Assembly (NCBI RefSeq): GCF_009870125.1
Contig: NC_046679.1
Span: forward strand, 25,110,001 to 25,174,000
Origin: Drosophila pseudoobscura
Taxonomy: Eukaryota > Arthropoda > Insecta > Diptera > Drosophilidae
Reading direction: 5' to 3'
Length of the DNA: 64,000 nucleotides
Part shown: positions 1-11,100 of the stretch, one piece after another
Numbering within the stretch: position 1 is the stretch's first letter
Layout: every line of letters starts with the position of its first letter
Position numbers and translations under genes: made by a program
Notes under the pieces: generated by a model
The model's database searches: none
What the model saw: only the letters and a program-made list of their open reading frames with translations
What the model was told of the DNA's origin: nothing

Positions 1-1425
1 TGGAGGAGGCGGCTATCAGACACTCGCATGCCACACGCTGCTGCAGCTCATCTTCTGTGGTGGCCATGGCCAAAATCATCTGCAGAATGCCTACGAAAAG
101 ATTAGGAATCAGTTAAGTTCAATAAACACACCCCACCCTGAAGACTCACCCTCTCTGGCGATAATTTGGTTGCCAACATCCAGGGGGCCGCTCAGTAAAG
201 CAGTTATAGTCACGATGACGCGCACCTTGGACTCCATGTCGGGCGACAGCAGCTTGTCTTTGATGAACTCGTCGATCTGTTCCACGAAGCGTAACTTGGC
301 CTCGTCATAGTACATGTTCTCATAGACCCTGGCCAGACAGACCGACGCAATTGTAGAGGAGGACGAGGTTATCTCCATGGCACTCTCGTACTTATAGTCC
401 TCCAACTCGGAGCACACCTCCAGGAGGCGGCACAGGCCGCGAATCTCCACCAGACGCTCGGCCCATTCTAGGGCCGCGTAGTGAATGTTTCTGGTGAGCA
501 ACTCTATGACGGCATCCCGAGCTGCGCCAGAAATTGTGCGATCCGTGATGCTGTATACCAGACAGGTGAGCAGAGTATCGATCTCTCGATTGTTTTTCGA
601 GCAGAGCTCCTTGTCCGGCTTGGAGTCCGCCTTGTTCTTTAGCCCGGAAAGGGCGTTGATGATGGTCTGAAGACAGTACTGGGCCGTGGCCACGCACTCC
701 TCGTGCTTCTGGTCGAGGACACGCATAAACCAGGGCACACCCAGCTCCGTGAGCACTCCCTTGGTTCGCTCGACGCTGTTCTCGCAGAGGGCGGCCACCA
801 CGTACACCATATTTATGTAGATCTCCTGATCCTTCTCCACTTTGGCCAGAGTGGCCACCTTGGCCACACAGTGCTCTTTGTAGAGCAGCTCAGCGCCGGT
901 GGACTCCTTGGCGAGAACCACCAGGTTGTTGGCAGCCGAGCGTCGCTTTTCCAGGGGCGAGGTCAGGTCGAAGGTGAGATCCATCATATTCTTAACCTTG
1001 GTCGAGAGTTTGGCATTGCGGGCCACTCGCTCCTGAACAATCACATGCAATCTCTGAAGAACTGGCTGCACCGTTTTGTTGCCCGGATCTGCCTTGAACA
1101 GAGCCGTGGCATCGCGGTACGCCTCCTCGTACTTCTCCAGCGATTCGTAAGCCTGGGCGCGCCTGAAAAGAGCCTTTGGGTCGTTGGGAACCAACTTGAG
1201 TGACTCTGTGCAATCCTCGACGGCCTTCTCGAACTTTTCCAGCTTCAGGTAGGCAGCTGCGCGGTTCTTGTAGAACACCGGTAGTTCTTTGTGGGTGGCA
1301 CCCAGCTTGATGGCGTTGCTGTAGTGCTTCACTGCCTCGTCCCACTGGGAACCCTTAAAAGCCTCGTTACCCTTGTCCTTGTGGCTGCCGGCCGAGGCAT
1401 CGTCGTTGCTGATGGTGTTTGTCAT
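1..1425 (-). CDS. Unc-45: UNC-45 myosin/Hsp90 co-chaperone, 5' part (truncated by window edge)
   Basis: UNC-45 is the UCS-domain chaperone that folds the myosin motor and works with Hsp90 in the cytosol and sarcomere. Seen here: the ATG at 1425, then three TPR motifs in about the first 120 residues (repeats containing KGNEAFKGSQWDEAVKHYS and FRRAQAYESLEKYEEAYRDA), then the helical central/UCS region. Exon 1 is 1425-150. A 59 bp intron (149-91, donor GTGAGT, acceptor TTTTCGTAG) joins in phase to exon 2 (90-1), which continues with ILQMILAMATTEDELQQRVA, typical of UNC-45. The remaining roughly half of the protein lies beyond the left edge. The gene is divergent from the J-protein gene at 1872, with a 446 bp shared upstream region. 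Identification is very secure. The apparent continuation to 109 is only intron read-through. Confidence 0.96.
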
Positions 1426-1871
1426 GGTTACACAATTTTCTGAATAAAAGGAGGATCTGATTGTACAGAAAATTTCTTTCCTATAGAGATGATCACTAGT
1501 GAATCACGATTTCTCGTACCTTCTGGCCTAAATTTCAATTTCAATAGCCAGAAACTTCTCGATCACTCACACTGCGAGGCACACACACAGATACAGACAG
1601 GCTAGAGGGAAAATCAAGCACGCTTTGAAGAAAATTTCAACCAAATGGTGCTTTGCTATGCGGCGTGTCTATATATAAATAAATTCAAAAAATCAAAAAC
1701 CAAAATAGTTGCAACAGGGTGACATTCGCCGTAGGCCGGCGACACAGCTGTTTGACAGTCAGCTTGGTGCGCAGACAGCTATCGAGATTTCAAGTTCAAT
1801 CAGCTGATTTGTTTTGCATTATTTCTGTGATATAACAAACGAGAAAAGCATATAAACAAAAGCTTAAAGCC
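1426..1871. promoter_or_regulatory. Bidirectional promoter region, Unc-45 / DNAJC30-like
   Basis: This 446 bp region separates two divergent start codons, so it must hold both 5' UTRs and both core promoters. It contains one clean inverted heat-shock half-site pair, GAAACTTC at 1551-1558 (nGAAnnTTCn spacing), and looser GAA/TTC clusters near 1466 and 1627. Control of Unc-45 by heat-shock factor is an inference only. No TATA box is obvious. Confidence 0.5.
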
Positions 1872-2564
1872 ATGTTTCAGCATGGCCCACTATTATGGCG
1901 ACAACTCTCACGCAATCTCCACACATCCTTCAGCTCACTACAACTGAACTACTACGATGCCCTCGGCATTGGAAAGAAGTGCACTCAAAATGAAATCAAG
2001 GCCGCCTATTACAAGCTATCGATGCTCTATCATCCGGATAGGAATCAGGGGAGCGACAGCGCAGCCAAGAAGTTTCGCGACATCAATCAGGCCTACGAGG
2101 TCCTGGGTAACTACCGTTTGCGTCGACTTTACGACAAGGGCATTGTTCATACAGCCGGAGCACAATATGCCCAGGATATACACGATGAGCCCGAGCCCGT
2201 GGAGGATGACCCTGAGACAAAATTCTACAAGTCCCGCTTTCAGAAGTCCAAAGTAGCCGATTCCGAGGGCCGGACGCCCATCTACGATTTCGACGAATGG
2301 TCGAGAAATCACTACGGAAAGTCGTTCGATCGCCGCCAGGCAGCACAGGCTAAGTACGATCGCTTAAAGACCCAAAAGGAGACTAGCAAAGCCTCCACCC
2401 AGACGGATGTTGTAATGCTGGCCTTCATTTTTGCCGGCGTCGCCGTTTACCTTATGTTTCTCTCTGAGAGTTCCTACGATACTCCAAAGCAAAAAGCCCA
2501 AGAGCGGCACCGGCGGGAATTGGAGGGGCTACCAACCACCTCTACCGAGGGGGAGAAACCATAG
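1872..2564 (+). CDS. DNAJC30: Mitochondrial J-domain protein, DNAJC30-like
   Basis: Single-exon protein of 230 residues. It has an Arg-rich, acid-free N terminus of about 26 residues suited to mitochondrial import. A J domain covers about residues 27-92 with the essential HPD at 54-56, followed by an acidic/basic linker. One hydrophobic segment lies near residues 177-196 (VVMLAFIFAGVAVYLMFL), then a short charged tail. This order (short presequence, J domain, single C-terminal membrane segment) fits DNAJC30, an inner-membrane protein linked to respiratory complexes I and V in vertebrates. The HPD means it should stimulate an Hsp70. A polyadenylation signal AATAAA is at 2613-2618, only about 50 bp from the stop codon of the convergent Bud23 gene. 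The D. melanogaster counterpart is probably CG11035 (from memory). Confidence 0.85.
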   Translation: MFQHGPLLWRQLSRNLHTSFSSLQLNYYDALGIGKKCTQNEIKAAYYKLSMLYHPDRNQGSDSAAKKFRDINQAYEVLGNYRLRRLYDKGIVHTAGAQYAQDIHDEPEPVEDDPETKFYKSRFQKSKVADSEGRTPIYDFDEWSRNHYGKSFDRRQAAQAKYDRLKTQKETSKASTQTDVVMLAFIFAGVAVYLMFLSESSYDTPKQKAQERHRRELEGLPTTSTEGEKP

Positions 2565-2662
2565 TAATACTCTCTAGTCCACAGTGTATATACCGCTAAG
2601 CTTAAATGTTTAAATAAATATGCAAATTGTATATAAGACTCGCGTGAGCTGGTTCTCTTTAA

Positions 2663-3667
2663 TCAAAATCGACCAGTGCGTTTGCGTGCCGTGTATTTTG
2701 TGTCCGGACGGGTCTCCAAGCCCTGGCGACGTCTCCGCTCCTTCTTGGCCAATATCCAGTCTCGAGATTTCTTCGGAGCCTTGCCGCGCGCCTCGCGACA
2801 GGCATCGCGCTTCTTTATGTAGTTTACACGACGCTCCTCCTCCGGTGAGGCACCTGCAACAGGCGAAGCTCAAAACGTGTTTCTTTTTTGTTGCATGCCA
2901 GATACTTACCCAACGCCTTCGGCAGCTCCGCCGCTCCACCCGTCATCAGTACCAAGTAGTATTTCTTAGCTTTGGCAGAATTTGGATAGTCCACAACCAA
3001 TCCGCCGTAGAAGCCGGCCTTCATGGCCTGTGATGTGACCATTTCAATCTGATCGGAATTCTCCGGATAAAACTGAAAAACGGCTCGGGCCGTACGCGTG
3101 AGGCAGGAGAAGAGTGTGCTAAAGAACTTGTGCAAACGTTTGTGTGGATTGTGGTAGGTTTTGTCGGCATTGCACAGCCACTGGAGAGCCGAAATTGAGA
3201 TGGCGCCATCGAAAGTACCCGGCTTAAAGGGCATTCCCTCGCCCATGTCACCCAATATAACATCACCGGCCACCTCCCTCTCGACGGCAATGTCTAGCAT
3301 TGACTTGGATATGTCTATACCGATCCACATGTGATCGCTGTCCTCCAGGACGCTGCCCGACAGACCAGAGCCACAGCCAATGTCCAGAATCAAGCGGGAT
3401 TCATCGTCGTCGGGAAAAGCCAGCAGTTCCAGTGCACGCTCGGCCATTTCAACTTGAATTTCAATGATGCGAGTGCTGCAGTAATCCGAAATGAATTAAT
3501 ATTATTCTTTCTACAATCAACGCAAGCCACTTACTTTGTTGAATACTTCTTTGCCTCATTGTCGTTGTAGAACTTTAAGGGGGAGAAAAAACGTTAGCGG
3601 CTGATTTGATTGCCTTTTAGTTGCTCACAATTTCCGGCGGTGCTGAGTGCTCAGGTCTTCTGGCCAT
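2663..3667 (-). CDS. Bud23: BUD23 18S rRNA (guanine-N7) methyltransferase
   Basis: BUD23 (human WBSCR22) methylates a guanine of 18S rRNA at N7 and is needed for small-subunit maturation, working with TRMT112. I read four exons: 3667-3629, 3572-3535, 3475-2910 and 2853-2663, joined by introns of 56, 59 and 56 bp with GTGAGC/GTAAGT donors. They give 277 residues, close to the human length of about 281. The start [13 protein letters not shown] and the following [11 protein letters not shown] are typical of the family. SAM motif I is LDIGCGSG at residues 56-63. The family's basic tail, ending [11 protein letters not shown], lies in the last exon. A model that stays in one frame from 3447 misses both ends. 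The gene is convergent with the J-protein gene. Confidence 0.94.
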
Positions 3668-5096
3668 TATGGATTCCGTTCAATGTTATTTTCTTATATA
3701 AAAACAATGTCAGACCAAACAAAATTAATACACGTGCTATAAATCGACTAAGCTAAACAGCTGGTCGTTGACAATCACAGGGATGCGCCGACATGTGCGC
3801 ACTTATCGCTATCGGTTTAACTATCAATTATACACACAAACGCACATATCAGTATCAGTGCGTAGTGTAGTGAGTTTTCGTAGAAAATTGTGGAAAATTC
3901 AATTTCTCATTTAAGTTGTGTGCGTAAATATGTGAGAAGCGGAAAACGAGTGACACGTGCAGGCACCTCAAGTGAAACGGTGAGTTGTGCAGTCCAAATT
4001 GTACAAATTTCCTGTAATGACAGCACTTGTGTGAAGCTGTGGGTGTGTGTGGGAGTTGTCGTCGAATTTTGAGACTGCAACAGATAGCGGCACCAATATA
4101 AATATATTATTATGTGTGTGTGTAATTTATGACGCTTTAACCAATACTTATGACTAGCGCTAATGCCAATTAGCTGCAGGTGGAAATGAAAAAATTCTGC
4201 AAAAGCCATGGCTTATAGTTTGTGTGTATTCCTAGTACATGTTGTGTGTGTGTATGTGTGTGTGTGCGTGTGTGGGTAAATAGTTTCAAGCTGCGCTGTC
4301 CGTTAGGCGGTGCTCAAGAAGACTAGTGACACAATTTGCAATCGAAACCCGTTATAGTGACCCGGTTTACCTTGTGCCGTTTTGTTGCTGCCTCAAAAAA
4401 AAGCGAAAACTTTTCTATGCTCACGGGAACAACAATCTTCAGATATAAACAACAACAACAGGTTAATGTTTAGCTTCTCTGGCAGGTAGAATATACTCTC
4501 TCTGTTTCGCTCTCCTCTCTCTCTCTATTCTGGTTCTCTCTGTTTGGGCAAGAAGCTTTCTTGCAAGGGTGCTTTTTTTTGACACTCGATCAATCACTCT
4601 CAAACTTTCGCAGTGCAAAAAAAACTGCATTCAAGACTCGAAACCTGCATTTCTTTCGATTTAATTTATTTTATACCTTTTTCAAGCAAATAAAACAAAA
4701 GACCAATTTCAGGTTTATTTTCGGGTGGCTTCTGTGTGTGTGTTTTTTTTTTTGCATATTTATGAGGCAGGCACCTTTCTTGGAAAACAGGTTCTTATAT
4801 TTTTTGGCAACGGAACATCTTTCACTCTTTTCCAAGAACAACTCTCCAAGACGCGACGGTTACAAAATTTACGCAACAAGCGGCAAACGCGGTCGCTGGC
4901 CTCTGGGCCCAACAAGTTTGCCAAAAAAGAAACCCCGAGAGCATCCATTTTGGAAACCAGATACAGATACCGAGATCCAGGTGGAACTACTCATCGATGC
5001 TCGCTGGCTGCTGGGAAGCAGTTTTAGTTGTTCGCCCAAAGCTCCCCCGATCAAAACGTTCCCGGTTAAACGTTCGAAGATACTTAATCCAGTAAA
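3668..5096 (+). promoter_or_regulatory. Upstream region of the secreted-protein gene, possible 5' UTR exon
   Basis: No coding gene is evident here. Two Inr-like TCAGT sequences near 3849-3857 are followed by a stretch ending in a good donor (AACG|GTGAGT at 3979/3980), so a noncoding first exon of about 3850-3979 is plausible. It could be spliced to one of several AG sites before 5097. A GT-rich run (4243-4276) and CT-rich GAGA-type clusters (4497-4540) are present. The open frames here (for example 4561-5112) look like chance. Confidence 0.35.
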
Positions 5097-6077
5097 ATGC
5101 GTAGTTGTTTAAGGCCGAAGGTTTTGCTGGCGCTACTGCTGGGATTACTCTTGAGCCCGGCGGAGCCTGCCAATCTGTTGACCAGCTACCTGCCCGCATC
5201 CATGCAGGCGCTGGCCTACTACATCGACCTGCTGCAGTACGAGCCGCTTTCCAGCACCACCATTGAGCCGCCATTCAACGCAAATGGCTCTGACATGGAC
5301 TCGAATGGCGGTGGTTCGACGACACCATTGCCTCCCGCGCCCGCGCCCGCGCTTACACCCATCAAGCCCAAAACAACAACCCGACGTCCAGCAGGCTCGG
5401 GTTCGGGCTCTGGCTGGTGGCAACCGCCCAGTTGGTGGGAGACACCGCAACGAACTTCGACCACGGAGCGCCCCACCTCGGCCCCCACGCCTGCACACAG
5501 GCCGGCTCTGTTTGCACCCGCCCCAGAGCCGGCGCTCGAGGGTCATGCCCTTTTCAATGAAATCGGAGACGATGCTGACTTTGACAAGCTGCCCCTTTCG
5601 CTGATACGCGACATCCAGAGCGAGATACGGCACGATGACTTCACAAACGATGTCGAATCGCTGGACAATTTTCTGCGCCTGTACGACGACAACTACGGGC
5701 GGGCGGCCTTTGACTTTGAGTCCGCCATGGACCGCTGGAGCACCGCTTCGACGGCGGGCAAAAAGCGAGTGCCGCCCACCAAGCCCTACGTGGACTTTTT
5801 GCTGGTCTACGACCTGCTCAAGCGAGACGCGAAGGCAGCCAATCTCAACAAGTACGAGGGCTACTCCGAGGACCTTCTCGAGCAGCTTTCCGAGCTGTCC
5901 ACTGCCTCGGCGGCCAGGCAACTGCACACCATGTTCCAGAGAATGCTGGATCGCGGGGACATCCAGCGCAGTGATGTGGTGGCTCGTGTCCAGGGCATTG
6001 TCAAAGATCTGGGCAACCCCAATAGCGCCACTTCCAAGGCGTTGTCCTTTATACCCAGCATGCAGTTCTTACCCTAA
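5097..6077 (+). CDS. Predicted secreted proline-rich protein, unrecognised
   Basis: The 326-residue product starts with a clear signal peptide: basic MRSCLRPK, then a Leu-rich core, and a likely cleavage after AEPA near residue 25. A low-complexity middle follows (about residues 60-145), rich in Pro, Thr and Ser, with a Gly-Ser-Trp patch (SGSGWWQPPSWW). The C-terminal half, about residues 155-326, is acidic and strongly helical, with repeated Leu/Asp patterns (DNFLRLYDDNYG, DFLLVYDLLKRD) and no Cys-rich domain. There is no transmembrane segment after the signal, so export is likely. I do not recognise the family and assign no function. Codon use is GC-rich like neighbouring real genes. AATAAA follows at 6099-6104. 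It could be a cuticle/extracellular-matrix or secreted gland protein. Confidence 0.8.
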   Translation: MRSCLRPKVLLALLLGLLLSPAEPANLLTSYLPASMQALAYYIDLLQYEPLSSTTIEPPFNANGSDMDSNGGGSTTPLPPAPAPALTPIKPKTTTRRPAGSGSGSGWWQPPSWWETPQRTSTTERPTSAPTPAHRPALFAPAPEPALEGHALFNEIGDDADFDKLPLSLIRDIQSEIRHDDFTNDVESLDNFLRLYDDNYGRAAFDFESAMDRWSTASTAGKKRVPPTKPYVDFLLVYDLLKRDAKAANLNKYEGYSEDLLEQLSELSTASAARQLHTMFQRMLDRGDIQRSDVVARVQGIVKDLGNPNSATSKALSFIPSMQFLP

Positions 6078-6104
6078 ACCTAAGCCTAACTAAGCCATAA
6101 TAAA

Positions 6105-8174
6105 GTCGAGGAACCTATTAGCCTCTCCTATACGTATACCTATCCCTACTCCACACCCTTGCCCAATCTCCCTTTAATCGGTAGAAAGTGGCATTCCAAT
6201 CAGGATTGTCCAGGCGGCATCTTCGTACATAACATATTGAACCCAGGTTGATGAGTTAGGTGCTAAGTACTTCGTAAAGAATTTGCACAAGTGACTCCAA
6301 ATATCGAAAATCACCAATTATACTAAACAAGTTGTATAATTTCCTCTGTGGGAACTGCAGGTCTCGATTTAGTTGAAGCTTTTATACCCTGCACTTTTAT
6401 ACCCTTTTTTCACTTGGGTATTGCTATTGTGATCGTACAGATATATGGGAGGAAAAAGTTTATGGTTTTCGTGGGTTGAGAAAGAAGCACACGTAGCATT
6501 CTTCGATTGAAGAATGTCAGACAAGATAAAGTGAAAGTGAGAAAAGTTAGTACATATGTATATACTTTACTCTGTATCTGTCGATCTGCTGGCAGCGCAG
6601 CAGCAATGAAACGATAAAGTCAGACGCTGAAATTACAAGGTGCGACAGTGATCTTCAGATACAGCTAGCCATTGTATCGGACCGAATACAAAATTCTATG
6701 AAAGTGAAAATTTAGAAAAATTAAAATTCACAAAATCGCAGTTTTTGAATTTTTGAAAAAGATGTTGGGTGTACAATTCAGGCCTGCAATCTCATATTTG
6801 CTTAGTCAGAGTACATTAGAAATGATAAAAATCCGGGAGCGATGAGTGAAGTCTCGCAAAATTCTCGCAGACGGACTCAGAAAGAGCACTTACCTGACGA
6901 AAAAAGAGTGACGACAAAGTCTCGCAAAACTATCGAAAAAGGCGAAAAAGTGTATTAGAGGCTTGCGGGTAACTCTAGCCATCCATAGTATTATTTTTAA
7001 ATTAATATATACATATATAGTAATATAATAAACATGATTATTTGTTTACACCGGGATTTAAGGAAAGATTTTCTTTAGAAGACGCTGACTTCGACCGAAT
7101 AACTCAAAAATTCTTTCTGTACGCCCAGGACAGAGTGTCGACGGGGCAAAAACAAATTAAATTGAATTCACTAATCTAATTAATCTATTCATTGTACTAT
7201 AAAAATTAAAATTTCGGCTCGCAAAAGATAGTATAAAGGGCTCGCAAACGATATTGCAAAAGATATCATAAAAGGCTCGCAAACGATATTGCAAAAGTCA
7301 CGCAAAAGATATCATAAAAGGCTTGAAACGATATTGCAAAAGTCTCGCAAAAGATCCGTTTTTGAGCTATCGAAAATGAAACTTTCACTGCCACAAACTG
7401 AGCGACTAGTGTAATTTTTTTTATCGTTTTCAGATCTTAATTCGATAGTTTTACACGGCTGAGTTTCGCCACTAACCATACAGTACTGTATGTATGGTGT
7501 GTGGTTGTGGTGTAGTGGTTCGCGTAACTCTCGTTTGCGATATCGCTAACGAAGTTTTTGTCCACTGGGGAATTGTTGTGAAACCGGACCACATTAGGTC
7601 TTTCGTTTGATAATCGTTATCGTCATTAACGATTAATCGTTATTTGCATTTTGTTGCTGTCTCTGCCGCTGCACTCTCCGTCAGCTGCTCGGCGGCCTTC
7701 TGCTCTCTTTCTCCCTTCCACATGGTTGTCGCGCTCTCAATGGGTGGTGGGTTGGTTTTTTTGCAAGCGCTGCTTTGGCCGCGCTGCTCTGCTCTCCCAA
7801 TTTCATTTCATTTGCCGTTTGGCTGCGCGTAGCACCGCAGTACCGCCACGCTCCCGAATTATCTCATTTATTCTGTTTGCCGTTTTCCGTTTGCTGTTTT
7901 TATTCCATTCAACGTCAAGTGATTCAAAAATCCCATTCGGGGGAAAGGAAGTGAAAAAATACACAGCCTTTGTGGCTAGCCATTCGACTTGAAGGTTGAA
8001 GATTGCGTTTGTTCAGTGTGCGATGGGACAAAGTTATTGATTTGTGAGAAAGTTGCAACCTGCAAGCGAACAGGCGAGGCAGGGCAAGGCAGCAACAACA
8101 TATTGGCCCAGCCAAAGAAAGTTTTCTTTTCTTTCGTTCGTTCGGCGGCTGTAATGCTTTGAGCCATTGCCGGA
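6105..8174. other. Intergenic region and probable 5' UTR of HEATR5
   Basis: An AT-rich stretch without a supportable gene. From about 6850 to 7360 the phrase TCTCGCAAAA recurs, culminating in a tandem array listed separately. From about 7640 the DNA becomes less AT-rich and likely contains the HEATR5 promoter and leader, since the first coding exon starts at 8175. A palindromic AACGATTAATCGTT lies near 7628. Confidence 0.35.
7216..7357. repeat. Short degenerate tandem repeat, GGCTCGCAAACGATATTGC-type unit
   Basis: About four imperfect units of 23-46 bp follow one another. Each starts GGCTCGCAAA or a close variant and includes GATATTGCAAAAG and ATATCATAAAA in most copies. The second and third units differ by an 11 bp insertion. 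Related single phrases (TCTCGCAAAA) are scattered over the preceding 350 bp, which suggests an older, partly eroded array. Confidence 0.75.
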
Positions 8175-11100
8175 ATGGAAAACCTTAACTTTGCACGCAC
8201 GCCGCAATTTCTGCGCAAAGTTATCAACGAGGCGCGCAGGTAAAACAAAAAACAACAATATCAAACACCAAACATATAGGTGGGAGGGAAGACGGGTGGG
8301 AAAAGTCAAGCAACCCACCACCAAGAAATCAACACCCACCCGCCAGCCGCCACACCACACCACACCACGAACCAACACAAACCGCCACACACCACAGAAT
8401 GTTATAGAGAGACACCCTGTACTCCGTAGATGGACATGTCGTCTAGCCTGTCTATGTGGTTTGTTATGGTCTGCTCTTATATGTTGCACCTTACAGGTTT
8501 TACTTGTTTTCCTTTAAGACCTGCAGCAGCAACAGCAGCCCAGTACCGTCTTATGTAACTTTAGCCTACAGACGTAAATTGTTGGCGGTTTGGGGTCCTC
8601 CTAAGCCAGGCCTCTGCATTCACTGCTGTGCCCCTTCTGTGCGCGCACACGCGCCACTTGAGGAGACCGCAAACAAAGACGGAAGGCAGTAAACCAAACC
8701 AATTCTCCTTGGGCTAACCAAATATCTGGATACCCTTAGGAATCCAATTTCATAGATTCATTTCTCAGATAAATTACATATTTGTATCGAACGGTATTTT
8801 TGTTAGCATTTTATATAGAGCTGCAAAAGAGAATACTCGAGAAAACCACAAGAACAACACACATTGCGTGTGCATGACTCGATACATTAATGCTCGACTC
8901 GAGACGCACAAGCGAATGCTTCTAAATTTGAAAGGCCGATCCAAATGCATTCACTGTAGGGTATTCCATACAGAATGGTGCACTGTGCCCCTTTTCTCTC
9001 GACCAGCCATACCCCCACTCACCCTCACACCTAGTATCCTTTCCATTGTCTTTCTTTGTGCCACAGCACATACCCGTTACCCATAGCCGGCGGATATCAT
9101 TTCGTATATGTACAAGCAATGACGGGGGCCCTCCGGCAGCTCCTCCTCGTTTCGTTTTTTCGAACAAAAGTCTTTGTTTCGTATTAATAATTTGGCTCCT
9201 CTTGACTTTGTCCCCATCTATGTCAATGGGCTGTGCGCTATCGAGTCCAAGGCGACAGCTCTTTCCCGTGCTTATCGGAAAGCTGAATGGAAATATGTGT
9301 GGGTGGGTGCTGCCCCATTTTACGAGGGGTAGGGGCGCGGACTTGCTTCTGGCTATGGTGCAGCTTCCGTTGGAGCGTGCCAAGTGGTGTTACACCGATA
9401 TGTATATCAAATATATTTGAATATTTCTTTGGCAGACGTACGCGTACTCGTGCATATGGGAGTCGTCATTCCCATCGTCATATACGTACATATATAGACC
9501 GAGTGATGCATGCTTTTCCACACAATCCGGTGGCAGGCAGCATCTCTTCTTCCTTTCTCTTTCTATTCGCTCCGTAAAGCACTGCTGATACCCTGTACTT
9601 GTTTTCTATGTACTGTGTTTCTCTTTACAATCATTACAAAGCTGAAACATATATATTGATTGAAACATTTGTGTTCAAAGTTATGCAGAAGGCGATCTGT
9701 TTTATGAAAATCCATGAGAATCGAATTCTTATTCTAAATTCGGAAATAAATGTTTTAAAATACTCGTGTCCTGTCCCATCTGCATCTTTTTTTATTTCTG
9801 AAATGAAAACAAGTTTTTCTGATAGACTGATAAGCTTTTCCAATCTATAGATCAAATAATGATCATATTTTTCGAATTTTCTTGAATTTATTCTTCAATT
9901 TTGAATTTGAACGTTTTTGGTATCATAAAAGGTAAATTTAAGCTGCAAAATTTCTTGAAAACTATTTTTAAAACACTCAGGTAAAGAATAACTGCTCTAA
10001 AAATTACAAAAAATAAAACAACGTTAAGAAAATCAACCATGCGCCATTATAAATTGTCTGATGCCCAAGTCTATCAGTTTCACAGGCTCTTGTATAGTAC
10101 ACATGTTATTGAATGAAATGGTTGATATTTGGTTCCGTGAGTCATATTCGAGTTTGTCAATCAGCTCTAGTGGGACAGAGGTTGAATCACATTGTTTTCC
10201 ACGATTCCGCCCATGCAAATTCGAGGGCAATGGGTATCCCATAGTACTATAGGATAGTACAACATCTGTTTGTTGTGATGACCTAATTGTGTGGACAAAT
10301 AGTGAGATAAAAAACTAGTATTTCGGGGGAATTTTAAAAAAGAAACTATAAAGTTTGATAGATCAATAGTGCATATGTTGATCGATATAGCAGCTGCTTG
10401 ATAATCGTTGGAGCAGAAATAATTGTGGGTTCAAGGTCGAAGATCCATAGTCATTCGCGCATGATCCATGTGTTTATGAATTAATTAACGAAACATTCCA
10501 CAATTCATTTATTTTGCTTGTGTGTGCTTCTCCGCGTTCTTTGCAGATCGTTTATACACACCGCCCCATCCGCTCGGGGACAGCATCCAGAGGAGGCGTC
10601 AACAGAGCCACCACACGACGAAATGGAACTCGCCCACACACTGACCCTCAACGAGGAGGCCATGAAGCAGCTGCCGGAGCCGAAGCGGCCGGTGTTCGAG
10701 CTGGAGTGGCTGCGGTACCTGGAGAAGTCGCTGCCCCATGTGGCCAAGCACGAGATCAAGGCCAACCAGAAGAAGCTGGTCCAGCAGCTGTCCGAGCGCA
10801 TCCAGGGTGCCCCCGGTCCGCCCATGCGGAAGCTGATAGCCAGCGCCCTGGCCACCCTCTTCTCGGTGGGCGACACCTTCATGCTCTTCGACACGGTGAA
10901 TGCATGCAATGATATCCTGAAGAACAAGGATGATTCGCCCAGCTATCTGCCCACCAAGCTGTAAGATATATCAGGCCCAATCCTAGATCCAATTATATTC
11001 CGATACTATTCCCTTCCGCAGCGCTGCCATTTGCGTCTTGGGCTCCATGTACGAGAAGCTCGGCAGGATGATGGGCAGAACCTATGAGGACACTGTCCAG

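Noticed and set aside
4561-5112. 183-residue plus-strand frame before the secreted-protein gene
   Set aside because: It lacks an ATG at its start, overlaps the start of the signal-peptide protein in another frame, and is T-rich low complexity; likely leader sequence.
7216-7357. Repeat array considered as a CRISPR-like structure
   Set aside because: Units are contiguous and degenerate with no unique spacers, and this is a eukaryotic genome.
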